From Oscillospiraceae bacterium (GTDB lineage Bacteria; Bacillota; Clostridia; Oscillospirales; Acutalibacteraceae), in the NCBI GenBank assembly GCA_902796535.1, contig CADBPL010000062.1, positions 1 through 5,881 on the forward strand: DNA of 5,881 nt, in the 5' to 3' direction. The first letter of the stretch is position 1; every line of letters begins with the position of its first letter. A program made the translations under genes and the position numbers. Positions 1 through 5,868 of this stretch are shown here, piece by piece. Below the pieces are notes generated by a model. That model did not search any database. It saw nothing but the letters and a program-made list of their open reading frames with translations, and was not told the DNA's origin.

Positions 1-71
1 GAACGCCGCCCTCGGCGTTCCAATGAAATATCATGCAAGAACAGGCCGCGGAACGCCGAGGGCGGCGTTCC
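1..71. repeat. Nested inverted repeat: two facing copies of a GC-rich hairpin
   Basis: Positions 1-21 and 50-70 are perfect 21-bp inverted repeats around a 28-nt AT-richer spacer. Each arm is also a hairpin on its own: GAACGCCG and CGGCGTTC (8 bp) around CCCT in the left arm (1-20) and around AGGG in the right arm (51-70, extended to 9 bp by G50-C71). The left arm touches the window edge, so the element may extend further. Placed just after the last gene of the operon, it resembles REP/MITE-like intergenic palindromes of GC-rich clostridia. No T-run follows on the minus strand, so it is not a canonical intrinsic terminator, though it could stabilise the mRNA 3' end. Confidence 0.8.
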
Positions 72-102
72 CTACCGGCGACCCGCATTGCGGCCTATGA
101 CC

Positions 103-1929
103 TCAGCCCTCTCCTGCGCCGACCGGGGCTGGTTCCGGGTCGGGAGCCGCTTTGGGCGCGGTGATATGCGCGGGGATGCCGCCGTGAACCTGATCGGGCT
201 TTTCAAAGTTGAGGGAGCCGTCGTATTCGGCGGGGAACACGCCGTTTTCGGCGAGCTGCGCGCGCTGCTTGAGCACGCGGATGACAAATTCATGCTGATT
301 GTTGTTGTAATCCCAGAAGAAATACGGCACCATCATCAGCAGATGCCCCACCAAATCGAACGCCAGCGGCACGGCCAAAATGGCAAAGCGCACATCGTCA
401 AAGAACAAAATGTTCCAGTTGGAGTTGAAGCCGCTGCGCAGGATCAGCAGCGGGATGATCAGCCCCACGATGGTGGCGATGGGCGAAACGAACCAGTTGA
501 AAATGTTGGAAAAGCCCTCGAGCCGTTCGCCGGACAGATACATCTGATAATCGAACAGGCGAATGTTCATATCGCGTTCGGCCACCTTGGGAATTTCGCC
601 GAAGAAATCGCGGAACCAATAGGTAATGAACATCACGATACCGCACAGGCGAATATTGCCGCCGAGCGTGAGCAGCGCTAAAATGCAGATGACGCAGTGG
701 AGCGACTCGATCACCTCGCGGAAAATGCGCATCTGCTTGAAGGAAAAGCGCTTCATGAACCACGGCGCAAAAAATGTGGGCAGCGTGGTGCGGAACATGA
801 GCAGCGACATGAGCAGGCTGTATTCCGCGCCCGAAAGCCGCATGGTGTAAAGCATGATGACGACCGTGATGTCGAGCATACCGTTGCCCAGCGTATCCAG
901 CAGGGTCGAAAACATATTCAGCCAGCGGTATTTGTTGCGCATGACCTGAAAGATGCCGTACCAGAACGGAATCTGTTGCTTCTTTTCCAGCGGCGGCTGC
1001 GGGATGCGCTCCTGGATTTTGCCGGCAAACACAATGGTCAGCGCGGCGCACGGCAGGAAAAAGCCGGGCAGCACAAAACGGTAAAAGTTGATGTCGTCAA
1101 AGCTGCCGAGCATCGGAATGATCGCCGCAATGACGGAATTGAGCAGGTGGCAGATCTTGATCGGGTAAGAGCGCATGAAAATGCGTTCCTGCGAGTTGGG
1201 GCTGATGATCTCCGAGCATTTTTCCAGCTTGTTGGTGAAATCGAACATGGTGAACAGGTTGAACATCAGGTAAGCGATCCAGATGCGCTCGTTCACGTCG
1301 GCGATTTTGTAGGCAGGCACCCAGCCGAGCAGCACGATCATGATCGATTTCTGAACCACGTTGGCATACAGGCTGTATTTATAGCGCCCGTGCTTGGGCA
1401 CCAGCTTTTTGCGCCAGAAGATGTTGCGCACGCCGCCCCAGCCGTTGCACAGCAGCTGCACGCCGAACACCTTGAAAAAGGCGCGGGCGTTGATGCCGCT
1501 CAGACCGTCCATGAAAACGATCAGGCGGCTGCCCGCCGGGAACAGCGCCGTCGCGTCAAAAATCATCAGCAGCAGGCCAAGGGCAGTGGCGGCCAGATAG
1601 AGGATGTTCAGCCGCCGTTCCGATTGTCTGGGCAGCAGGCCGAGGTTGTCGGTAATGAACCAGTCGAGCAGGTTCCACAAATAGGACAGCGGCAGGCCGA
1701 TGAGTGCAATGACGGAAAACGACAGGTACGGCAGCGAGTAGTGATACATGATCAGGTAGCACGACGCGGCGAAGCTGATATATTTGAACGGCGCCTGCGC
1801 GGCATAATTGGCGGCCACGCCAAGGAACACATACAGGTATTCCTTGCCGCTGACGTATTTGCCGTTGGCTGTGTCGGGCACGTTCCAGTGCGCGCGCACT
1901 TCGGAAAAGAATTGACCGGCTTTACTCAT
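103..1929 (-). CDS. Polytopic transporter resembling the GPH/MelB (MFS_2) branch of the major facilitator superfamily
   Basis: The 608-residue protein is predicted to be inner-membrane, with roughly 12-14 hydrophobic segments. Approximate positions are 30-48, 51-66, 68-91, 107-128, 193-209, 216-232, 258-276, 284-304, 336-361, 366-390, 405-440, 474-498 and 513-537. Landmarks resembling the sugar:cation symporter family are the LWNLLDWFITDNLG stretch (84-97, like the wD..xDPxxG signature), HGRYKYSL (180-187, like GRRRPyL), and SPNSQERIFMRSYP (243-256, like T.D..ER..L.S.R). The acidic pair is spaced D-x4-D rather than the MelB D-x3-D, so the coupling ion is unclear. About 80 extra residues sit between the first two landmarks. 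The C-terminal ~70 residues are soluble and end in a Pro/Ala-rich tail. It is the last gene of the unit, overlapping the LRR gene by 4 nt. Substrate unknown; transporter identity is likely but the subfamily is tentative. Confidence 0.8.
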   Translation of the reverse strand: MSKAGQFFSEVRAHWNVPDTANGKYVSGKEYLYVFLGVAANYAAQAPFKYISFAASCYLIMYHYSLPYLSFSVIALIGLPLSYLWNLLDWFITDNLGLLPRQSERRLNILYLAATALGLLLMIFDATALFPAGSRLIVFMDGLSGINARAFFKVFGVQLLCNGWGGVRNIFWRKKLVPKHGRYKYSLYANVVQKSIMIVLLGWVPAYKIADVNERIWIAYLMFNLFTMFDFTNKLEKCSEIISPNSQERIFMRSYPIKICHLLNSVIAAIIPMLGSFDDINFYRFVLPGFFLPCAALTIVFAGKIQERIPQPPLEKKQQIPFWYGIFQVMRNKYRWLNMFSTLLDTLGNGMLDITVVIMLYTMRLSGAEYSLLMSLLMFRTTLPTFFAPWFMKRFSFKQMRIFREVIESLHCVICILALLTLGGNIRLCGIVMFITYWFRDFFGEIPKVAERDMNIRLFDYQMYLSGERLEGFSNIFNWFVSPIATIVGLIIPLLILRSGFNSNWNILFFDDVRFAILAVPLAFDLVGHLLMMVPYFFWDYNNNQHEFVIRVLKQRAQLAENGVFPAEYDGSLNFEKPDQVHGGIPAHITAPKAAPDPEPAPVGAGEG

Positions 1930-3062
1930 CCGTCAGCCCTCCTTTCCGCGTTGTATACAACAGGCACGTCATGCGAGAACAGCCCACGCTTTTGCTGCGG
2001 CAGCCAATCCTGCCCAAGCTGCGGCGCTGCCTTTTCCGCACAGGCCATGTTTATCTCCTTCACGCCGCCGCAGCCGAAAAACGCGTGGTGGCCGATCGTC
2101 TTCACCGCGGCGGGGATATAAAGATAAGGCACCTTTTCACAGTAGGAAAACGCGTCGGAGCCAATCTCCTGCGTGGAATCCGGCAGACGAAGTCCGCTCA
2201 GGTTGACGCACTTGAAAAACGCCATGGATTTGAAGACGCGCACGCCTTCGGGGATGGCGACGTCCGTGAGCGCTTCACATTCGGCGAACGCCATGGCGCC
2301 AACTTCGGTCACACCGGGCAGGATCTCATAATGGAGCGCTTTTCGCCACGCCGCCTGTTCGGCGTCGGCAGGGAGCTCCTCTTTTTTTAGCGCTTCGAGC
2401 CAATCTTCTCTTTGTTTGCTCAGCGTTTCGGCGCGTTCGGCAAACGCCGCCGCGTCTTCCGCCGTCACGGGCGGCTGTTCGCCCAGCGCGAGCATGGTGC
2501 GGTAGAGATCGTTGCAAAGGGGATAGAGCAGCAATTTTGTTGCCTGCCCGTTCGTCCGTTGATACAAAACGCCGTTGTCGGAGCAGTAATGCGGATTCTC
2601 CGGGTCAACGATGACCGCCTGCAGCGCGGCGCAGCTGTAAAACGCGGTTTCAGGAATATCGGCCACGTCCTTGCCGATGAGAATGAACGACGTGTTTTCA
2701 TTGCAGCACACCGCGAAGGGGCGCACGGCAACCACTTTTTCGTCCGCCGCGGGGCTGCCGTCTTCCGTGAAGACCGGGCCGATCTCCAGCACGGGGTCGA
2801 CCTTGTTGGCGTTGAATTCCGAAAGCATCATGCCGCCATCCGTTTCCTCATAGTGAAAGCGTGCCTTTGCCAGCGAGTTGAAGCTCAAAAAGATCGACAC
2901 GCCGACAAACAGCAGCAGCACGAGCACAAAAATTGTTTTTTTGACCGCGGCTTTGCCGAAGAAGCCGCGCCCGGGGGTATCATGGATCACGGTATCCGGC
3001 GGTGTTTCAAACAGCGGATCGTATAAGAGCGGTTCGCCGCTGTTGGTTTCATCCATTGCCAT
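1926..3062 (-). CDS. Single-pass membrane protein with BspA-type leucine-rich repeats
   Basis: The 378-residue protein has a hydrophilic N-terminal tail (1-40), basic residues (KK at 41-42) and one strongly hydrophobic segment (about 43-61). This predicts N-in topology with the rest outside the cell. The outer part carries LRR_5/BspA-like repeats. A first block lies at about 127-182 (IPETAFYSCAALQAVIV, then NPHYCSDNGVLYQ and KLLLYP, a very typical BspA phrase). A second lies at about 245-338, with three repeats of the form xxxIGxxAFxxCxxLxxxxIP. Between them sits a charged, Ala/Glu-rich, probably helical stretch (about 185-244) that is not LRR-like. Such repeats usually serve binding rather than catalysis. 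Several Cys (119, 120, 144, 160, 183, 262, 285, 308, 331, 341) occur, many at the repeat AFxxC position. It sits between a phosphoesterase and a transporter, overlapping the latter by 4 nt. A sensory or ligand-binding role is an inference. Confidence 0.85.
   Translation of the reverse strand: MAMDETNSGEPLLYDPLFETPPDTVIHDTPGRGFFGKAAVKKTIFVLVLLLFVGVSIFLSFNSLAKARFHYEETDGGMMLSEFNANKVDPVLEIGPVFTEDGSPAADEKVVAVRPFAVCCNENTSFILIGKDVADIPETAFYSCAALQAVIVDPENPHYCSDNGVLYQRTNGQATKLLLYPLCNDLYRTMLALGEQPPVTAEDAAAFAERAETLSKQREDWLEALKKEELPADAEQAAWRKALHYEILPGVTEVGAMAFAECEALTDVAIPEGVRVFKSMAFFKCVNLSGLRLPDSTQEIGSDAFSYCEKVPYLYIPAAVKTIGHHAFFGCGGVKEINMACAEKAAPQLGQDWLPQQKRGLFSHDVPVVYNAERRADG
1938..1945 (-). promoter_or_regulatory. 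Ribosome binding site of the transporter gene, inside the LRR coding region
   Basis: The minus strand reads AAAGGAGG, 8 nt before the ATG at 1929-1927. It lies within the last codons of the LRR gene, where AGG AGG encodes Arg-Arg. The start codon overlaps the LRR stop as ATGA, a classic arrangement for translational coupling. Confidence 0.85.
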
Positions 3063-3067
3063 TTGTA

Positions 3068-3074
3068 CGCCTCC
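3068..3074 (-). promoter_or_regulatory. Ribosome binding site of the LRR protein gene
   Basis: The minus strand reads GGAGGCG immediately after the TAA of the phosphoesterase gene, with 7 nt from GGAGG to the ATG at 3062-3060. A second in-frame ATG lies two codons later (3056-3054), but this spacing favours the first. The whole intergenic gap is 12 nt, so coupling is likely. Confidence 0.8.
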
Positions 3075-4688
3075 TTAATACTCTTCCGGTTTGATCGGCG
3101 ACCGGCGGTTCTTTTGCTTTTTGACCAGCGTCAGCACCGGCAGCGCGAGTGAAGTGACCAATGGCGAAGCAGGAGAAATCAACACCGCCATCACGCTGAG
3201 CACGGCCATGAGGATAACACCGGCGTTGCTGCGAAAAACCGGCGGCGCAAAGCGCTTGTCGGGCAGGCGGTCGAACACGAAATCGGCGTCGTTGTCCGCC
3301 ACGCCGTTGTTATAGAGCATCGGCTCGATGATCTGCGAAACGGAATAACCCAGCAGCTTCTTTTCCAGCGGGTAGAACGGCTGCGTTCGGATGATGCTGT
3401 CGAGCACGGCGCTTAAGCCCATCATGAATTTATATACCGGCGTGTCGGGCGTATACTGCCCGTCGCCTGTCTGCATATTCACCGTTGCAGCCATGAAAAT
3501 ATCAAACATTCTGGTTTCGGCGATCTGTGCGTATTCCGCCTTGGTCAGCTTCGCCGCCGTTTTGCACAGGGGGTAAAGGTGCTTGACGCGCATATTCAGC
3601 ACGATGCGGCCCAGCCCGTGTGGCAGGCGTTCCATGTTGCGCCGCTGGTCGTCGATGAATTCCTGAATGAAATGCTCGCGCAGCGTCGCCTCCCTGACCT
3701 GCATGGCATCGGTTTTTTCAACGTCGATCACCTGCTGTTTCAGCCGGTGCGACGCGGGGTCGAGTTCCACGAGCCGCCAGGCGGGCGGTAGGTAGCAGAT
3801 GGAGGGGGTGGTGACGTTGCACAGCACGTTCCCGCGCGGGGAGCAGCCGAACGCGACGTTGGCAAAGTGGGTGTGGCCGCTGAACACCAGCGAAAGGCCA
3901 AGGTCGGCCAGCGTGTGGCAGGAATAGGAATTGCGCATATTGCGCGTTGTGCCGCCGATTTTATAAGCCGGCACAGGCGGCACCAGCGGATGGTGGGTGC
4001 AGGCGAACACGAACGCGCCTTCCTCCTGTGCCTGCCGCATAATCCCTTCGATCCAATGGTAACACATGGGGGAATAGGTGGCGCTGAAATCCATCATGGC
4101 GTCGACGTCGCGCATATTGTTGTTGAGCATCAGGCACCAGAGCTTATCCTCTAACTTCACGGCGTAGGAATAGGCGGAATCACACGTGGAAAACGCCTGA
4201 TCGCGGCCAAAGGGGCGGTAAATCTCCCACAGATCGTCGGGGAACGCAACAGGCTTGATGAGCGGCTTGCAGTCGTCGGCGGGCAGATGGGCGAACTCGT
4301 CGGTCACAAGGCTCTTGTAATCGGTGTTCTTACGGTCAAACCACGGCTTTTCCCACGGGCGCTGCTTAAAACGGAGCGGTTGTTCATAAACGCTCACCCA
4401 TGCGCGGCTGAAGTGGAAATCGTGCGTTGCGGTCAGGACGCAGACCCTTTTGCCGCTGTCCTGCAAGTCCTTCAAAATGGCGGCGAATTCACGGTGGCTG
4501 TCCCAATCGCCAGCGTCGGTCAGGTCGCCGGTGATGAAAACGGTGTCAATATCCGTGCGGGCCTTCAGGTCTTCCATCACTTTGAGGTTGATCTCGTGCC
4601 GCAGCACGTCGCGCGGGCTTTCCGTTCCGCTGTTGTAAAGGGTGGATTTGGAAATGTAGTGTGTGTCGGATAATACGGCAAATCGCAT
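3075..4688 (-). CDS. Membrane-anchored calcineurin-like metallophosphoesterase
   Basis: This is a predicted two-metal phosphoesterase of the calcineurin-like (Metallophos) superfamily; the substrate is unknown. Visible metal-site motifs are SDTH (Asp8, His10), TGDLTD (Asp55), a third motif reading ATHD (87-90) where GNHD/E is usual, THH (His232, His233) and GHTH (271-274). The catalytic core therefore spans about residues 1-310. There is no signal peptide. A long, mostly helical region follows (about 310-485), which I do not recognise. Two hydrophobic segments (about 489-505 and 509-523) are followed by a basic tail (KKQKNRR), so a membrane hairpin with both domains facing the cytoplasm is likely. 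At 537 aa it is much longer than simple phosphodiesterases of this fold. It leads a three-gene unit, with 12 nt to the next gene. Activity on a cyclic nucleotide, phosphodiester or phospholipid is possible. The family assignment is firm; the function is not. Confidence 0.88.
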   Translation of the reverse strand: MRFAVLSDTHYISKSTLYNSGTESPRDVLRHEINLKVMEDLKARTDIDTVFITGDLTDAGDWDSHREFAAILKDLQDSGKRVCVLTATHDFHFSRAWVSVYEQPLRFKQRPWEKPWFDRKNTDYKSLVTDEFAHLPADDCKPLIKPVAFPDDLWEIYRPFGRDQAFSTCDSAYSYAVKLEDKLWCLMLNNNMRDVDAMMDFSATYSPMCYHWIEGIMRQAQEEGAFVFACTHHPLVPPVPAYKIGGTTRNMRNSYSCHTLADLGLSLVFSGHTHFANVAFGCSPRGNVLCNVTTPSICYLPPAWRLVELDPASHRLKQQVIDVEKTDAMQVREATLREHFIQEFIDDQRRNMERLPHGLGRIVLNMRVKHLYPLCKTAAKLTKAEYAQIAETRMFDIFMAATVNMQTGDGQYTPDTPVYKFMMGLSAVLDSIIRTQPFYPLEKKLLGYSVSQIIEPMLYNNGVADNDADFVFDRLPDKRFAPPVFRSNAGVILMAVLSVMAVLISPASPLVTSLALPVLTLVKKQKNRRSPIKPEEY

Positions 4689-4694
4689 TGGTGT

Positions 4695-4702
4695 AACCTC
4701 CC
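4695..4702 (-). promoter_or_regulatory. Ribosome binding site of the metallophosphoesterase gene
   Basis: The minus strand reads GGGAGGTT, ending 6 nt before the ATG at 4688-4686. It supports the start MRFAVLSDTH, which also places the first catalytic motif at the usual distance from the N-terminus of the fold. Confidence 0.8.
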
Positions 4703-4738
4703 GCTGTTTTGTGCAGAGTAATCATGGTTTACCACTTT

Positions 4739-4767
4739 ATCGTATCATAAAATATGAAATATGTCTA
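4739..4767 (-). promoter_or_regulatory. Candidate sigma-A promoter for the three-gene operon
   Basis: On the minus strand, TAGACA (4767-4762; 5 of 6 match to TTGACA) is followed by a 17-nt AT-rich spacer and TACGAT (4744-4739; 4 of 6 match to TATAAT). The spacer ends in TGA, giving an extended -10 (TGn) that compensates for the weaker hexamer. The predicted start is near 4732, leaving a 5' UTR of roughly 45 nt before the phosphoesterase ATG. Its position right after the rplL terminator fits. No operator is obvious. It is predicted from sequence only. Confidence 0.6.
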
Positions 4768-4840
4768 TATTGAATCTGAGGGAAAACGAAAACCGTGTGT
4801 TTTTTGCCGCTTTTTTTGGCGCCCGGCCTGATGCAAAAAC

Positions 4841-4866
4841 AAAAAAGCGGCCGGATAACCGACCGC
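4841..4866 (-). terminator. Rho-independent terminator of the rplJ-rplL transcript
   Basis: Read on the minus strand, GCGGTCGG (4866-4859) pairs with CCGGCCGC (4854-4847) over 8 bp (one G-U) around a TTAT loop. A T6 run (4846-4841) follows, then after one G another T5 run. It begins 17 nt after the rplL stop. This is a textbook intrinsic terminator and separates the ribosomal unit from the downstream genes. Confidence 0.93.
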
Positions 4867-4883
4867 CTGGGGTGAAAACAAAC

Positions 4884-5255
4884 TTATTTGAGTTCGACTT
4901 TTGCGCCCACTTCTTCGAGCTTTGCCTTGATGGATTCGGCTTCTTCTTTGGGAGCAGCTTCCTTGAGAGCCTTGGGAGCGCCGTCAACAAGAGCCTTCGC
5001 GTCGGCAAGGCCGAGACCGGTGATTTCACGGACAGCCTTGATGACCTTGATCTTTTCGGAGCCGATTTCGGCAAGGATGACGTCGAATTCAGTCTTTTCT
5101 TCTGCAGCGGGGCCGGCTTCAGCGGGAGCGGCGACAGCAACAGCAGCAGCGGCGGAGACGCCGAATTCGTCTTCGACAGCATGAACAAGCTCAGAGAGCT
5201 CAAGAACGGTGAGAGTTTTTAAGGTTTCGATGATGGATTCAATCTTTTCAGCCAT
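4884..5255 (-). CDS. rplL: 50S ribosomal protein L7/L12 (bL12)
   Basis: This is the multicopy stalk protein that contacts EF-Tu, EF-G, IF2 and release factors and stimulates their GTPase activity on the ribosome. Its 123 residues match the usual family length. Domains in order are: N-terminal dimerisation and L10-binding helices (about 1-31), a flexible Ala-rich hinge (about 34-54, with SAAAAVAVAAPAEAG), and the globular C-terminal domain (about 55-123). The C-terminal domain opens with EKTEFDVIL and carries the factor-binding helices KIKVIKAVREITGLGLADAK (68-87) and a VEEAPK-like VDGAPK turn (90-95). It is the second gene after rplJ and is closed by an intrinsic terminator 18 nt past its stop. 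Acidic N-terminal residues and the hinge composition are typical of Clostridia. Identity is secure. Confidence 0.98.
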   Translation of the reverse strand: MAEKIESIIETLKTLTVLELSELVHAVEDEFGVSAAAAVAVAAPAEAGPAAEEKTEFDVILAEIGSEKIKVIKAVREITGLGLADAKALVDGAPKALKEAAPKEEAESIKAKLEEVGAKVELK

Positions 5256-5262
5256 GGTAATT

Positions 5263-5270
5263 TACCTCCA
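5263..5270 (-). promoter_or_regulatory. Ribosome binding site of rplL
   Basis: The minus strand reads TGGAGGTA, ending 7 nt before the ATG at 5255-5253. It supports the rplL start at MAEKIE and lies in the 38-nt, AT-rich rplJ-rplL gap. Confidence 0.85.
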
Positions 5271-5293
5271 TTTTAGTCATGTTTTAATTAAAA

Positions 5294-5836
5294 TTATTCT
5301 GCAGCGGGAGCTTCCTCGGCTGCGGGGGCTTCTTCTGCGGGAGCATTCTGCTTGTCAACGATAGCCTGGCAAACGCGGGCAAATGCGGCGATCGGCGCCT
5401 GGAAGGCGTTGCAGACCGTGGCGAGAAGGATTTCACGCGACGGCAGCTTGGCGAGGCTGTCGATCTTTTCAAGGCTGATGATCTCACCGTCGAGATAACC
5501 GGTCTTGATTTCAAAAGTCTTGCTCGTGTTGGCAAACTTGCTCAGGATTCTGGCAGCGGCAACATAATCATCGGCGCTGGTGGCGATGGCGGTCGTTCCG
5601 TTGAGCACTTCATCGGGGATCGCGATCTCAGCTTCCTTGGCGGCGAGTTTGAGGAGCGTGTTCTTCACAACAGAATACTTCACGCCTTCCGCTCTGAGGT
5701 CAGCACGGAGCTTGGTGTCTTCCGCAACGGTGATACCGCTGTAGTTGACGATTACGCCTGCGCACGAGTTCTTGAGAGTTTCGGCAAGGTCGGCAACGAC
5801 CTGTTTCTTTTGTTCAAGTACTTTTGAGCTTGGCAT
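5294..5836 (-). CDS. rplJ: 50S ribosomal protein L10 (uL10)
   Basis: L10 anchors the ribosomal stalk. Its N-terminal domain binds 23S rRNA with L11, and its C-terminal helix carries L7/L12 dimers, which recruit translation GTPases. The 180-residue protein shows the family pattern: an N-terminal KxxVVADLAETLKN-like helix (about 10-23), the rRNA-binding segment VVKNTLLKLA (56-65), and the LPSREILLATV...AP block (131-148) leading into the L12-binding helix (about 137-163). The final ~16 residues are a degenerate Ala/Pro/Glu repeat (APAEEAPAAEEAPAAE), an acidic tail beyond the basic fold. The start is set by a GGAGGTGA site 9 nt upstream. rplL follows after 38 nt without a terminator, so the two form one transcript. 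Autogenous control through the upstream leader is known for the family and is inferred here from the leader fragment at the window edge. Identity is secure. Confidence 0.97.
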   Translation of the reverse strand: MPSSKVLEQKKQVVADLAETLKNSCAGVIVNYSGITVAEDTKLRADLRAEGVKYSVVKNTLLKLAAKEAEIAIPDEVLNGTTAIATSADDYVAAARILSKFANTSKTFEIKTGYLDGEIISLEKIDSLAKLPSREILLATVCNAFQAPIAAFARVCQAIVDKQNAPAEEAPAAEEAPAAE

Positions 5837-5845
5837 AGTGTGGAT

Positions 5846-5853
5846 TCACCTCC
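5846..5853 (-). promoter_or_regulatory. Ribosome binding site of rplJ
   Basis: The minus strand reads GGAGGTGA, a full anti-16S match, 9 nt before the ATG at 5836-5834. It fixes the rplJ start. Strong sites of this kind are expected for ribosomal protein genes. Confidence 0.9.
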
Positions 5854-5868
5854 GGATTTATGAATATC

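Noticed and set aside
50..71. Single hairpin read as an intrinsic terminator of the operon
   Set aside because: The stem is strong but is followed by GCGGCC on the minus strand rather than a U-run, so I list it as part of a repeat instead.
239..252. Hairpin CGCCG-TTTT-CGGCG near the transporter 3' end
   Set aside because: It lies within coding sequence, is explained by ordinary codons for the C-terminal tail, and has no U-run.
88..681. Plus-strand open frame of 197 codons
   Set aside because: It is antisense to the transporter C-terminal half and has the same low-complexity Gln/His/Asp composition. It has no family features.
697..2121. Plus-strand open frame of 474 codons opposite the transporter and LRR genes
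   Set aside because: Its translation is rich in Gln, His, Arg and Asp with no domain or hydrophobic core, and there is no proper ribosome binding site. It is the antisense shadow of two well-supported genes with GC-biased third positions.
4761..5222. Plus-strand open frame of 153 codons opposite rplL
   Set aside because: It is antisense to an unmistakable ribosomal protein gene. Its Ser/Gly-rich part mirrors the Ala-rich L12 hinge.
5248..5280. Minus-strand mini-ORF of 10 codons between rplJ and rplL whose stop overlaps the rplL start
   Set aside because: It has no ribosome binding site of its own and contains the rplL site within it. It is most likely chance.
5282..5293. 12-bp AT palindrome TTTTAATTAAAA after the rplJ stop
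   Set aside because: It lacks GC pairs and a T-run after a stable stem, so it is not a terminator. rplL needs to be co-transcribed.
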